A program made the translations under genes and the position numbers. A stretch of 54,712 nt of DNA from Bacteroides sp. (GTDB lineage: Bacteria > Bacteroidota > Bacteroidia > Bacteroidales > Muribaculaceae). Positions 23,833 through 32,275 of this stretch are shown here, in pieces. The stretch covers positions 5,101 to 59,812 of the forward strand of contig JAAVCH010000020.1 in assembly GCA_014802425.1 (NCBI GenBank), given 5' to 3'. Each line of letters begins with the position of its first letter. Position 1 is the stretch's first letter. A model generated the notes under the pieces. That model did not search any database. It was not told where the DNA came from and was given only the letters and a program-made list of their open reading frames with translations.

Positions 23833-25335
23833 ATGAGTATCCCTTTTATTTCGGCAGAAGAAGCCGCCTCGTACATTAAAAATGGCGATAATGTAGGGTT
23901 CTCGGGCTTTACCGCCTCCGGAACCCCGAAAGTTGTAACAGTGGCCCTGGCCAAGCGCGCCAGAGAGCTTCACGAGAAAGGGGAGCCTTTCAAAATCAAC
24001 CTCTTCACAGGAGCTTCCACCAACGACCATGTCGACGGTGAACTCGCACGCGCCGACGCAATCGGCATCCGTACGCCCTATCAGAGCCATCCTGACGCCC
24101 GCAAGCTGGCCAACCGCGGCGGCATGCACTACTTCGACACCCACCTGAGCCACGTGTCGCAGGATCTGCGCTACGGCTTCTACGGTGACATCGACGTAGC
24201 CGTAATCGAAGTGACTGAGATGAGCCCCAACGGAGAATTCATCCTCGGCGCAGGCCTCGGCATGACCCCGACGCTCGCCATGATGGCCAAGAAAGTAATC
24301 ATCGAGTACAGCTCCTACTATAAGACCTCCTTCCGCGGATTCCACGACAACTACGTGCCCCTGGATCCCCCTCACCGTCGCGAAATCCCCATCTATAAGC
24401 CCTCCGACCGCATCGGCAGCACCGTGATCCGCATCGATCCCGCCAAGGTCATCGGCATCGTGCCCTCCAACGCATCGGAGAGCATCAAGCCCTTCACCGC
24501 TTCCGACGAAATCACCGAGCGCATCGGCGCCAACGTCTGCGGATTCCTCGCCGAGCAACTGCGCACCGGCAAGATGCCCAAGGAATTCCTCCCCATCCAG
24601 TCGGGAGTGGGCAATGTGGCCAACGCGGTGCTCTACGGCCTGGGCGAGAACCCGGACATCCCGCAGTTCGAGATGTACACCGAAGTCATCCAGGACGCAG
24701 TGATGACCCTCATGGAGGAAGGCAAGTGCAAATTCGCCTCCACATGCGCCCTCACATTCTCCGACGACGCCATGCTCCACTTCATGGACAACATCGATTT
24801 CTTCCGCAACAAGATCCTGATGCGTCCCGGCGAAATCTCCAACAGCCCCGAAGTGGTGCGCCGACTCGGCCTCATCGCCATGAACACGGCCCTCGAAGCC
24901 GACATCTTCGGCAACGTCAACTCCACACACGTGCTCGGCTCCAAGATGATGAACGGCATCGGCGGCTCGGCCGACTTCTGCCGCAACGCCTACCTTTCCA
25001 TCTTCAGCTGCCCCTCCACACAGAAGAACGGTCAGATCTCGGCCATCGTGCCGATGGTGAGCCACGTGGACCACAGCGAACATTCCGTAAAGGTGCTCGT
25101 CACCGAGCAGGGTGTGGCCGACCTCCGCGGCAAGGACCCGCGCCAGCGCGCCGAGACCATCATCGAGAACTGCGCCCATCCCGCCTACCGCGAACTCCTC
25201 TGGGACTACGTCAAGCTCGCCGAGAAGAACGGCGGCCACACGCCCCACAACCTCTACGCATGCTATGCCCTTCACCAGGCATTCATCGAGACCGGCGACA
25301 TGCTCCGCGCCGATTTCGCCCGCTATGACAAATGA
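23833..25335 (+). CDS. Succinate:CoA transferase / acetyl-CoA hydrolase family
   Basis: The family moves CoA between acyl-CoA and succinate or acetate. In Bacteroidales the closest role is the succinate/propionate fermentation cycle. The 500-residue protein is full length: N-terminal domain with VGFSGFTASGTPKVV, a conserved GAGLGMTPTLAMMAKKVIIE, and the C-terminal half with QSGVGNVANAVLYGL and the EMYTEVIQD stretch where the family places its catalytic Glu, then NGIGGSADFCRNAYLS. It stands alone between the divergent promoter and a strong terminator. Which acyl-CoA it prefers cannot be told from sequence alone. Confidence 0.9.
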   Translation: MSIPFISAEEAASYIKNGDNVGFSGFTASGTPKVVTVALAKRARELHEKGEPFKINLFTGASTNDHVDGELARADAIGIRTPYQSHPDARKLANRGGMHYFDTHLSHVSQDLRYGFYGDIDVAVIEVTEMSPNGEFILGAGLGMTPTLAMMAKKVIIEYSSYYKTSFRGFHDNYVPLDPPHRREIPIYKPSDRIGSTVIRIDPAKVIGIVPSNASESIKPFTASDEITERIGANVCGFLAEQLRTGKMPKEFLPIQSGVGNVANAVLYGLGENPDIPQFEMYTEVIQDAVMTLMEEGKCKFASTCALTFSDDAMLHFMDNIDFFRNKILMRPGEISNSPEVVRRLGLIAMNTALEADIFGNVNSTHVLGSKMMNGIGGSADFCRNAYLSIFSCPSTQKNGQISAIVPMVSHVDHSEHSVKVLVTEQGVADLRGKDPRQRAETIIENCAHPAYRELLWDYVKLAEKNGGHTPHNLYACYALHQAFIETGDMLRADFARYDK

Positions 25336-25354
25336 CAGCGGCATGATAAATGAT

Positions 25355-25389
25355 AAAAAGGCTTCATCCACGTGGATGAAGCCTTTTTT
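25355..25389 (+). terminator. Rho-independent terminator
   Basis: GGCTTCATCCACG pairs with CGTGGATGAAGCC (perfect overall palindrome), flanked by five A and six T, 20 bases after the stop. Confidence 0.85.
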
Positions 25390-25466
25390 CATTTCAATGA
25401 CTATGCTTTCGCCGCATCAGCCGGCCGCCCGAGGGGCGCATATGGCACCTCCGGCCCGGGACGCCA

Positions 25467-25967
25467 CTATACGCTGAGCAACGCCTGCAGCGACGCCAGC
25501 CGCTCCGACAGAAGAGCCGCATCGGAATCCTCCTCATGGGCCGACGTCTCTATCACGCGGAAGCCGTAACGCTCCAGACTGTGGACGGCCGCCGTCGGAT
25601 TCAGCGTCCGCACCCGCAGCGTCACGTGCAGCTGCCCGTCGGCAGCCGGATGGGATATGAGGTCCACTATATGCGCGTCGGCATCCTCCACGGCGCGTGC
25701 CAGCAGCGACGCGCTGTAGTCCTGCGGAGCGCACTCCACCATCAGCACCGAGCTGTCGTCACGCTCGGCTATCAGGCGCCCCAGGCCCTCAAGAAGAGAG
25801 ATTTCGTCGATAGTGCCCAAGGCCTCCCCTCCATGGTCAGCCACACCGAGCAGGCGCCCCGGCGCGTCAAGCAACGCCGGAAGCACCTCCAGCAACGGCA
25901 TCGACGCATCAACGGTGCGCAACGCCGGCATGTTCTTGGCTACTGAAAGTACATCTTTGGCTGTCAT
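25467..25967 (-). CDS. CBS-domain regulatory protein
   Basis: The 166-residue protein starts with a CBS-pair-like region (MTAKDVLSVAKNMPALRTVD then PLLEVLPALLDAPGRLLGVA). It ends with an ACT-like beta-alpha-beta part (HIVDLISHPAADGQLHVTLR, then LERYGFRVIETSAHEEDS). CBS modules usually sense adenine nucleotides. I recall a similar protein near nadK and pdxJ in Bacteroides, which fits this place, divergent from pdxJ. It has no catalytic domain, so it probably acts as a sensor or by binding a partner. No signal or membrane segment is seen. Confidence 0.7.
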   Translation of the reverse strand: MTAKDVLSVAKNMPALRTVDASMPLLEVLPALLDAPGRLLGVADHGGEALGTIDEISLLEGLGRLIAERDDSSVLMVECAPQDYSASLLARAVEDADAHIVDLISHPAADGQLHVTLRVRTLNPTAAVHSLERYGFRVIETSAHEEDSDAALLSERLASLQALLSV

Positions 25968-25991
25968 AGGCTCTATAATCGGAAAATTTAT

Positions 25992-25999
25992 TAATTTTG
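25992..25999 (+). promoter_or_regulatory. Candidate -7 box (TAATTTTG) upstream of pdxJ
   Basis: TAATTTTG lies 208 bases before the pdxJ start and just upstream of the divergent CBS gene. The 20 bases around it are identical to the promoter of the sigma-54 activator at 6051, but no TTG is found at the -33 position. Confidence 0.4.
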
Positions 26000-26093
26000 C
26001 ATTTTATAGCGGAGCCGCCTCAGGACGTCCCCGTCGCACGGCACATCCGCCTGCCGGGATACGGCTGCCGCGCTTTCAGAACGCTAAGTTACA

Positions 26094-26130
26094 AATATTG
26101 TGCCAGATTTTCCAAATCTTCCACAATATT
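26094..26130 (+). other. Hairpin in the pdxJ leader
   Basis: AATATTGTG pairs with CACAATATT, and inside it AGATTT pairs with AAATCT around a TCC loop, giving 15 base pairs with a small internal loop. It stands 77 bases before pdxJ. No T run follows. It may be an operator or an RNA structure. Confidence 0.5.
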
Positions 26131-26207
26131 CGTAGCCTCCGGCCTCCCCCGCCATATCAATATAACCGACAACCCAGCATTCCGGTGCATAACACAACCA
26201 AGATAAT

Positions 26208-26924
26208 ATGACCAGACTAAGCGTCAACATCAATAAAATAGCCACTCTGCGCAACGCACGTGGTGAAAACAATCCCGACGTGGTGCGATTCGCGCGCGAC
26301 TGCGAGGCCCTCGGAGCCGAAGGCATCACAGTGCATCCCCGCCCCGACGAACGCCATATCCGCCGCTCCGACGTCTACGACCTCAAGAAGGCAGTCACCA
26401 CGGAATTCAACATCGAAGGGTATCCTTCGGAGGACTTTCTGAAGCTCGTGGAGGAGGTGCGCCCCGCTCAGGCCACTCTCGTGCCCGACCTTCCCGGCCA
26501 GCTGACCTCCGACTCGGGATGGGACGTGCCCGCCAACGCCGAATTCCTACGCGGCGTGTGCTCGCGCCTGCGCGCCGCAGGCGTGAGGGTGTCGATATTC
26601 ATCGATGCCGACCCGGCGCAGGTGCGCGCCGCCAAGGAAGTGGGCGCCGACCGAGTGGAACTCTACACCAAACCCTACGCCGACCGCTACCCCGAGGATC
26701 CCGAAAAAGCCGTGGCCCCCTTCATCTCCGCCTCGCTCGAAGCCGACCGGATCGGCATCGGCCTAAATGCGGGCCATGACCTCAACCTTGAGAACCTCAC
26801 CTACCTCCACCGCCTTCTGCCCCGCCTTGACGAAGTGAGCATAGGGCACGCCCTCATCTGCGACGCCCTCTATCTCGGCATCGGAGAGACCATCCGCCGG
26901 TACCTCGCCTGCCTCCGCCCGTAA
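26208..26924 (+). CDS. pdxJ: Pyridoxine 5'-phosphate synthase
   Basis: PdxJ condenses 1-deoxyxylulose phosphate with aminoacetone phosphate to give pyridoxine phosphate (vitamin B6). The 238-residue protein is full length. It begins [19 protein letters not shown] and has the conserved [20 protein letters not shown] and [15 protein letters not shown], and ends with the phosphate-binding [15 protein letters not shown]. The exbB-exbD-tonB genes follow at short distance on the same strand, an order I know from Bacteroides. Confidence 0.95.
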   Translation: MTRLSVNINKIATLRNARGENNPDVVRFARDCEALGAEGITVHPRPDERHIRRSDVYDLKKAVTTEFNIEGYPSEDFLKLVEEVRPAQATLVPDLPGQLTSDSGWDVPANAEFLRGVCSRLRAAGVRVSIFIDADPAQVRAAKEVGADRVELYTKPYADRYPEDPEKAVAPFISASLEADRIGIGLNAGHDLNLENLTYLHRLLPRLDEVSIGHALICDALYLGIGETIRRYLACLRP

Positions 26925-26976
26925 GCGGCACCCGGATATCAATTCAAAATCCCAAATCCCCTCATTCTAAACCGAA

Positions 26977-27600
26977 ATGGATTCCCTTAGCTTCTGGTCG
27001 CTCGTCATGGACGGCGGCTACATCATGATTCCACTGGCCCTGCTCCTGCTCCTGACCATCTACGTGTTCGTGGAGCGCGTCATCGTCATCAACCGCGCCA
27101 TGCGCGAGGACCCCACATTCATGAAGCGCATCCGCGACTATGTGCACGAGGCCGACCTCGAAAGCGCCGTAAAGCTCTGCAAGAATACCGACACCCCCTA
27201 CTCGCGCCTCATCCTCAAGGGACTGCAACGCATCGGGCGCCCCACGCAGGATGTGCTCGCGGCCATCGAAAACACCGGCAACCTTGAGATAGCCAATCTC
27301 GGCAAGGGCCTCCCCTGGCTCTCCACCACCGCCGCCGGAGCCCCCATGCTCGGATTCCTCGGCACGGTGGTCGGCATGATACAGGCCTTCTTCACCCTGG
27401 CCAAGGCCGGAGCCGCCACCAACATCACCCTCCTCTCCGGCGGCATCTACCAGGCCCTCGTCACCACGGTGGCCGGTCTGGTCGTGGGCATCGCCGCCCT
27501 CTTCGCCTACAACTACCTCGTGGCCCGCATCAACCGCATAATGGCCCGGCTCGAAGCCCGCAGCATCGAGTTCATGGACCTCCTCAACGAACCCGTCTGA
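26977..27600 (+). CDS. exbB: ExbB/TolQ/MotA-type proton channel protein
   Basis: ExbB forms the inner-membrane proton channel that powers TonB. The 207-residue protein has three membrane helices: about 10-32 (YIMIPLALLLLLTIYVFVE), about 115-140 (GAPMLGFLGTVVGMIQAFF) and about 155-180 (YQALVTTVAGLVVGIAALFA). The family core GFLGTVVGMI is clear. It lies 52 bases after pdxJ, and exbD follows after 100 GC-rich bases. Confidence 0.9.
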   Translation: MDSLSFWSLVMDGGYIMIPLALLLLLTIYVFVERVIVINRAMREDPTFMKRIRDYVHEADLESAVKLCKNTDTPYSRLILKGLQRIGRPTQDVLAAIENTGNLEIANLGKGLPWLSTTAAGAPMLGFLGTVVGMIQAFFTLAKAGAATNITLLSGGIYQALVTTVAGLVVGIAALFAYNYLVARINRIMARLEARSIEFMDLLNEPV

Positions 27601-27700
27601 CCCCGCCGCTCCCCTCTCCGCCCCAGCCCTCCCCCGGCCCAGCGCCGGAGCATAGTCCCGTGAGCGGCAGCAGCCGCCCCTCCCCATTACCCTAATCCCT

Positions 27701-28144
27701 ATGCCCCTTAAACGCCAATTCCCGACGCTGGAGACGTTCTCCATGTCGTCGATGACCGACGTCATCTTCCTCCTGCTCATATTCTTCATGGTGACATCGA
27801 CGCTCATCGTGCCTTCGGCCATCGACGTCAACCTCCCCCAGAGCGGCGAACGCTCCACCGACAAGCCTTCGACCGAGGTGTACCTCGACTCACTCAAGAA
27901 CATCTATCTCGTCGAAGACCGCAATGACTCCACCGGCGTGCTCAGCATCGCCCACCGCATCTCGCTCGACTCCCTGGGAATGCGCCTCACGGCCATACAG
28001 GCCGTCGACTCGCTGCGCCCCGTGGCGCTCTACGCCGACGAGCGCGTGCCCTACGGCGATGTGGTCGAGGTGCTCGACATGGCCGCCCGCTCCAACCTCC
28101 GCCTGGTGCTCGCCACCAAAGCCCGGTCGATAACGCCCCAATAA
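27701..28144 (+). CDS. exbD: ExbD/TolR-type protein
   Basis: ExbD works with ExbB; its membrane Asp carries the proton. The 147-residue protein has a short cytoplasmic N-terminus, one membrane helix (about 17-35, SSMTDVIFLLLIFFMVTST) containing the essential Asp in SSMTDVIFLL, and a periplasmic domain ending ARSNLRLVLATKA. It sits between exbB and tonB, 12 bases before the latter. Confidence 0.9.
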   Translation: MPLKRQFPTLETFSMSSMTDVIFLLLIFFMVTSTLIVPSAIDVNLPQSGERSTDKPSTEVYLDSLKNIYLVEDRNDSTGVLSIAHRISLDSLGMRLTAIQAVDSLRPVALYADERVPYGDVVEVLDMAARSNLRLVLATKARSITPQ

Positions 28145-28156
28145 ACAATCCCGAAA

Positions 28157-28936
28157 GTGAACAAAGAGAACAACGGACCCTCACGCGATTCCCTGACTGC
28201 CGCAGGCATCACCGCGCTCGCCGCCCTGCTTATCTTCATCTTCCTCTACTGGGGACGGATCGGGGTGCCGCGCATGGTCATGGCCGAAGCCTCGACTCCG
28301 GAGATAGCGACCCTCCCCGTCGACGACGAGGAGGAAGAGGAGCAGTTCATCGAGCCGCGCCTCGTCGACCCGGGCGAACCCGAGTCGGAAAAGCACGCCG
28401 AACCGGCCCCGGCCCAGCAGGGGGCTCCGGAAGTGGTGGCCGAGCCCGACCCGAAAGTCACGAGCCCCGTGCTGAAAGGCGACAACCCGAAGCCCGCCCC
28501 CCAGAAGGAGAAACTCGTGACCCAGACTAAGCCGCAGCCCGTAAAGAGCGAGGCTCCCCCGGCCACCGACAAGGAACTCCAGAAAGTGCAGTCGAAGACC
28601 GCCTCGGCGTTCTCCCCCGACAACGGCACCCCCAACGGCCGCGACGCCGCCACAGGCACTCAGGGCACCTCCACCGGCATAGCCGGCAATTCCGACGGAT
28701 GGAAATTCGAAGGCTGCCCGGCCCCCAAAGTGAGCCTGCGCAACAAGACCGTGATTACGGTGAGGGTCACCGTCAATTCATCCGGCCGCGTCACCTCCGC
28801 CACAGCCTCCGGCGGCAACGCCAGCCTCCGCGCCGCATGCGAGGCAGCCGCCCGCCAGGCGCGCTGGAAGCCCCTCGACCCCAACAACACCCGCACCGCC
28901 AAGGGCACCATTACCTTCACCATCACTCCCAAATAA
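28157..28936 (+). CDS. tonB: TonB-like energy transducer
   Basis: TonB carries the energy of ExbBD across the periplasm to outer-membrane receptors. The frame starts with GTG at 28157. The 259 residues comprise a membrane helix (about 14-34, AAGITALAALLIFIFLYWG), a long Pro/Glu/Lys-rich spacer (about 50-170) and a C-terminal TonB fold (TVITVRVTVNSSGRVTSATA ... CEAAARQARWKPLDP). The position after exbBD confirms the call. The STN-domain receptor at 8474 and any SusC-like proteins would be customers. Confidence 0.85.
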   Translation: MNKENNGPSRDSLTAAGITALAALLIFIFLYWGRIGVPRMVMAEASTPEIATLPVDDEEEEEQFIEPRLVDPGEPESEKHAEPAPAQQGAPEVVAEPDPKVTSPVLKGDNPKPAPQKEKLVTQTKPQPVKSEAPPATDKELQKVQSKTASAFSPDNGTPNGRDAATGTQGTSTGIAGNSDGWKFEGCPAPKVSLRNKTVITVRVTVNSSGRVTSATASGGNASLRAACEAAARQARWKPLDPNNTRTAKGTITFTITPK

Positions 28937-28980
28937 GGCCGCCGGACACCGGTCAGTCATGAAGCCCGACCACGAAAAAT

Positions 28981-29011
28981 TTGCATTTTTCAGCGGGATA
29001 TGCTAAATTTG
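28981..29011 (+). promoter_or_regulatory. Promoter TTG-N20-TAAATTTG
   Basis: TTG (28981-28983), 20 bases and TAAATTTG (29004-29011) match the consensus. It gives an 80-base leader to the gene at 29094. Confidence 0.7.
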
Positions 29012-29093
29012 AAGCAACGTAAGCAGTCGGCAAGCGGCCTCCGGCTTATGACAGAAGTAAAAGAATAACCCACCATCATACACCTCTAACGTT

Positions 29094-30194
29094 ATGGACA
29101 GAAACGATGCCCACGTACTCGAACCCGAAATGAAACTCGTCACCCCCGTCAACCAGCACGGCAACATCACCGTCGGAGTCACCGCCAACTACGCCGACGA
29201 CGAAGAGACCCGCTTCCTCCTCACCCCCGAAGCCTGCGGCCTGCTGACATCCGCCGGGCTCAGCGTGCGCATCGAGGCCGGAGCCGGCATCGACATATCG
29301 TTCAGCGACGACGCCTACTCCGAATACGGCGCGGAAATCACCGACCGCGAAAGCGCCCTCAAGGCCGATGTAGTGCTCTCGTACACCCCCCTCGTAGCCG
29401 CCGACATCGAAAAGATGCGCCCCGGCTCCACACTGCTCTGCATGATGGGCGACAACCTCTTCCGCGCCGAAGTGATCCGCACGCTTCTCGAACGCAGGAT
29501 CACCTGCGGATGCCTCGACAACGTGTACTCGATGAACGACGACCCCGTCTTCGCCAACATCGTCAACGAAATCGACGGCCGCGCCGCCATCCTCTATGCC
29601 CAGGAACACCTTTCCTACCTCGGCGGCGGCAAGGGAGTACTCCTCGCCGGAGTGGCCGGCATCAACCCCTGCGAAGTGCTCATCATCGGCGAAGGAATGG
29701 AATGCCTCTCCGCCGCGAAGGCCGCCATAGCCTCCGGAGCCACCGTGACGCTGCTCAACAACGACATCTCCTCCCTGCAGAGCGCCCGCCAGTTCTGCGG
29801 CGACTCCCTCATCACCCTCGCCATTCACCCGCGTGTGCTCTACAACAAGGTAAAGACGGCCGACGTGCTCATCCTGGGCGAGACCACACGCTCGTTCTCA
29901 TTCCCCAACAAGCTCCACCGCATCCTGAAGGACTCGGCGTTCGTGATGTCGTTCAAGGACACCCATCCCTCCGTGTCGGTGCCCCGCACCGTGGCCATGG
30001 CCCTGAGCAACGTGCTCGTCAACTTCTTCGACGAGATGATCATCAAATCGGGATTCGAGGGAATGCTCATAAGTTCGGCCGGAGTCCAGGCGGGCATCGT
30101 GACCTACCGGGGAAAGCTCGTCGACAAGCTCATCGGCTCGTTCCTCCACATGCCGGCCGTCGACATCAAGATGATGCTCACTCCGAAAAACTGA
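29094..30194 (+). CDS. Alanine-dehydrogenase/transhydrogenase-like protein lacking catalytic residues
   Basis: The 366-residue protein aligns by eye with alanine dehydrogenase along its length: RFLLTPEACGLLTSAGLSV at the start (with the substrate-binding Arg), GGGKGVLLAGVAGINPCEVL before the nucleotide fold, and VPRTVAMALSNVLVNF near the end. Key residues are absent. The Lys of the KVKEP motif is replaced (VVLSYTPL), the His of YLHLA is gone (LLCMMGDN), and the Rossmann loop is IIGEGMECLS instead of GxGxxG. It may bind nucleotide or act as a regulator rather than oxidise alanine. It has its own promoter and leads the series to a glycosyltransferase and nadK. Confidence 0.75.
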   Translation: MDRNDAHVLEPEMKLVTPVNQHGNITVGVTANYADDEETRFLLTPEACGLLTSAGLSVRIEAGAGIDISFSDDAYSEYGAEITDRESALKADVVLSYTPLVAADIEKMRPGSTLLCMMGDNLFRAEVIRTLLERRITCGCLDNVYSMNDDPVFANIVNEIDGRAAILYAQEHLSYLGGGKGVLLAGVAGINPCEVLIIGEGMECLSAAKAAIASGATVTLLNNDISSLQSARQFCGDSLITLAIHPRVLYNKVKTADVLILGETTRSFSFPNKLHRILKDSAFVMSFKDTHPSVSVPRTVAMALSNVLVNFFDEMIIKSGFEGMLISSAGVQAGIVTYRGKLVDKLIGSFLHMPAVDIKMMLTPKN

Positions 30195-30220
30195 CCTCTC
30201 CCCATCCAGCGGCGACGGCC

Positions 30221-31354
30221 ATGAGACTCATCCACCTCGTGCACGGCAACTCCATGGGGGGCGCCCAGCGGTATGCGCTCGACGTCTGCCGCCACTATGC
30301 CTCGACAGGCCATGACGTCTGCGCCATGACCCGCGACGCACGTGCCGTCGACGACCCCTTCGCCGAAGCCGGAATACCCCTGCTCCACGCGCCCCTGCGC
30401 GACTATCCCGACTTCTTCTCGTCGGTGATCCTGAAGCGCGAGCTTCAGGCATCGCCACGCGGGGAGACGGTGGTCCACGTACACCGCTACCGCGACGCCC
30501 TGACTGCCATCCTGGCCCGGAAGATGGCCCGGCGTCCTGACGTGCGTATCGTCATCACACGCCATATCTCCGAGCCGGGCATCGACAACCCGCTGCGCCG
30601 GTGCATCTACCGGAGGGTGGACGCCCATATATTCGTCTCCGAATTCGCACGCCGCGAATTCCTCTCCACCTGGCCGGAAGGCCGCTATCCCTTCGACCCG
30701 GCACGCATGCACGTGGCCTACAACAGCCGCAACATCTCCGGCGCCCCCACCCCCGAACCGGCGCGCGGCGCCATCACAGCCATGTACCACGGCACTCTGC
30801 GCCCCGGCAAGGGGCTCTCCACCCTGATACGCTCCATGGCGCTGACGCGCCCATCGCGGATGCGCCTCAGAATCGCCGGACAGGGGGATCCCGGCTACTG
30901 CGACGAACTCCGGCGCCTCGCCATATCGCTCGGCGTCATGGATTCCATCGACTGGGTGCGCGACGCCGCCGATCCGGCCACCCTGATCCCGACCTGCCAT
31001 TTCGGAGTGCTCCCCTCGCGCGAGCCGGAAGCCTTCGGCATGGCCAATCTCGAATACATGGCCACAGGGCGCCCGCAGATATGCACCTTCAACGGCGCCC
31101 AGCCCGAATACCTCACTCCGGGCGTGGAGGCCCTGCGCGTGGAGCCCGACGACCCGGAGGCCCTCGCCGAGGCCATGCTCCGGCTCGCCGCCGACCCCGC
31201 TCTGCGCAGATCAATGGGCGCGGCCGCCGCCAGACGCTACACCGAATCCCTCGCCTGGGACAGCTTCATAGTGCGCCTCGACGCCATCTACGGCCTCACC
31301 CGGGAAGCCCCCGCCCCCACGAAACACGCAACCCCCAATACCATACCCTCGTGA
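30221..31354 (+). CDS. GT4-type glycosyltransferase
   Basis: The 377-residue protein has a GT-B layout. The N-terminal fold begins MRLIHLVHGNSMGGAQRYAL with the usual glycine-rich loop, and the C-terminal fold starts at YHGTLRPGKGLSTLIRSMAL and contains SREPEAFGMANLEYMATGRP with the conserved Glu pair region. Family members transfer sugars from nucleotide donors in LPS, capsule or glycolipid synthesis. The ATG at 30221 is chosen; upstream frame is a shadow of the preceding gene. The stop overlaps the GTG of nadK by 4 bases. Confidence 0.82.
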   Translation: MRLIHLVHGNSMGGAQRYALDVCRHYASTGHDVCAMTRDARAVDDPFAEAGIPLLHAPLRDYPDFFSSVILKRELQASPRGETVVHVHRYRDALTAILARKMARRPDVRIVITRHISEPGIDNPLRRCIYRRVDAHIFVSEFARREFLSTWPEGRYPFDPARMHVAYNSRNISGAPTPEPARGAITAMYHGTLRPGKGLSTLIRSMALTRPSRMRLRIAGQGDPGYCDELRRLAISLGVMDSIDWVRDAADPATLIPTCHFGVLPSREPEAFGMANLEYMATGRPQICTFNGAQPEYLTPGVEALRVEPDDPEALAEAMLRLAADPALRRSMGAAAARRYTESLAWDSFIVRLDAIYGLTREAPAPTKHATPNTIPS

Positions 31355-32226
31355 AATCCGCGCTGACTCCGACAGTAGCCATCTACGGCAACTCCCACCA
31401 GAACCCCTATCTCGGCGAGATAGCGCACCTCCTGCATCTCCTGCGGCGTGCCGGAGTGCATCCGGTCGTGGAGCGTGAATTCGCCGGCTATCTCCAGCGC
31501 TCGGGCATAATCCTGGCCGACGATGAGATATCCTCCTGCCCCCCTCCGAAGGGGATGGCCGCCATAAGCCTCGGCGGCGACGGCACGTTCCTGCGCACGG
31601 CCAGATGGATCGGCCCGCTTGAGATACCGGTGCTCGGCATCAACACGGGGCATCTCGGATTCCTCTCCTCATACTCTCCCGCCGAGTCGGCCGAACTTGT
31701 CGGGATGCTCTGCGGAGGCGACTACCTCGTGGAGTCGCGCATGGCCCTGCGCGTCGACTCGCCCCAGCTCTCGCTTGATTTCCCCTACGCCCTCAACGAA
31801 GTGGCCGTCCTCAGGGATGAAACCGCCTCGATGCTCAACATCCACGTCGGCCTCGACGGCCAGTATCTGGCCGACTATCTGGCCGACGGCCTGCTCATAT
31901 CCACCCCCACCGGCTCCACAGGCTACTCCCTTTCCGTAGGGGGGCCGATAATATTCCCTGGCCTCGACGCCATATGCATCGCCCCCATAGCCCCCCACAC
32001 ACTGACGGCGAGGCCGGTCGTGGTGGCCGGCCACTCCTGCATCAGGGCCCGCACCACCTCACGCGCCCCGCGCTACCGCCTCAGCCTCGACGGAGTGTCG
32101 TTCCTGCTCCCGGTCGGAGCGGAGGTGACGGTGACCCGCGCCGACTTCTCGCCACGTGTAATCCGCCGCAAAGACGATTCCTTCGCCTCCACACTGCGCC
32201 GCAAGCTGCTATGGGGCGTAAGATAA
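31351..32226 (+). CDS. nadK: NAD kinase
   Basis: NadK phosphorylates NAD to NADP. It starts at GTG 31351, which overlaps the preceding stop (GTGA), and has 291 residues. The family motif GGDGTFLRTA is at about 71-80, followed by GINTGHLGFLS, LNEVAVLRDE and LLISTPTGSTGYSLSVGGPI. All three are signatures of the fold. Upstream frame reaching 30601 is not part of it. Confidence 0.93.
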   Translation: MKSALTPTVAIYGNSHQNPYLGEIAHLLHLLRRAGVHPVVEREFAGYLQRSGIILADDEISSCPPPKGMAAISLGGDGTFLRTARWIGPLEIPVLGINTGHLGFLSSYSPAESAELVGMLCGGDYLVESRMALRVDSPQLSLDFPYALNEVAVLRDETASMLNIHVGLDGQYLADYLADGLLISTPTGSTGYSLSVGGPIIFPGLDAICIAPIAPHTLTARPVVVAGHSCIRARTTSRAPRYRLSLDGVSFLLPVGAEVTVTRADFSPRVIRRKDDSFASTLRRKLLWGVR

Positions 32227-32238
32227 GGGGTCCGCTCT

Positions 32239-32268
32239 TTGCCGACACGCGAATTTTTATTAAATTTG
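32239..32268 (+). promoter_or_regulatory. Promoter of the polyprenyl synthase gene (TTG-N19-TAAATTTG)
   Basis: TTG (32239-32241), 19 bases and TAAATTTG (32261-32268); ATG follows 7 bases later at 32276. Over 35 bases it equals the promoter at 6051 except for four positions. Confidence 0.7.
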
Positions 32269-32275
32269 CAGTCTG

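Noticed and set aside
23770..25392. 541-codon N-terminal extension of the miaB frame on the minus strand
   Set aside because: It is exactly antisense to the well-supported CoA transferase gene, has no domain character (His/Val/Ala/Glu-rich), and miaB has its own start and promoter at 23769-23809.
29510..30220. N-terminal extension of the glycosyltransferase frame
   Set aside because: Lies within the alanine-dehydrogenase-like gene in another frame and is Arg/His/Pro-rich; the GT-B fold begins at ATG 30221.
30601..31350. N-terminal extension of the nadK frame
   Set aside because: A shadow of the glycosyltransferase gene; NadK motifs have their proper length from GTG 31351.
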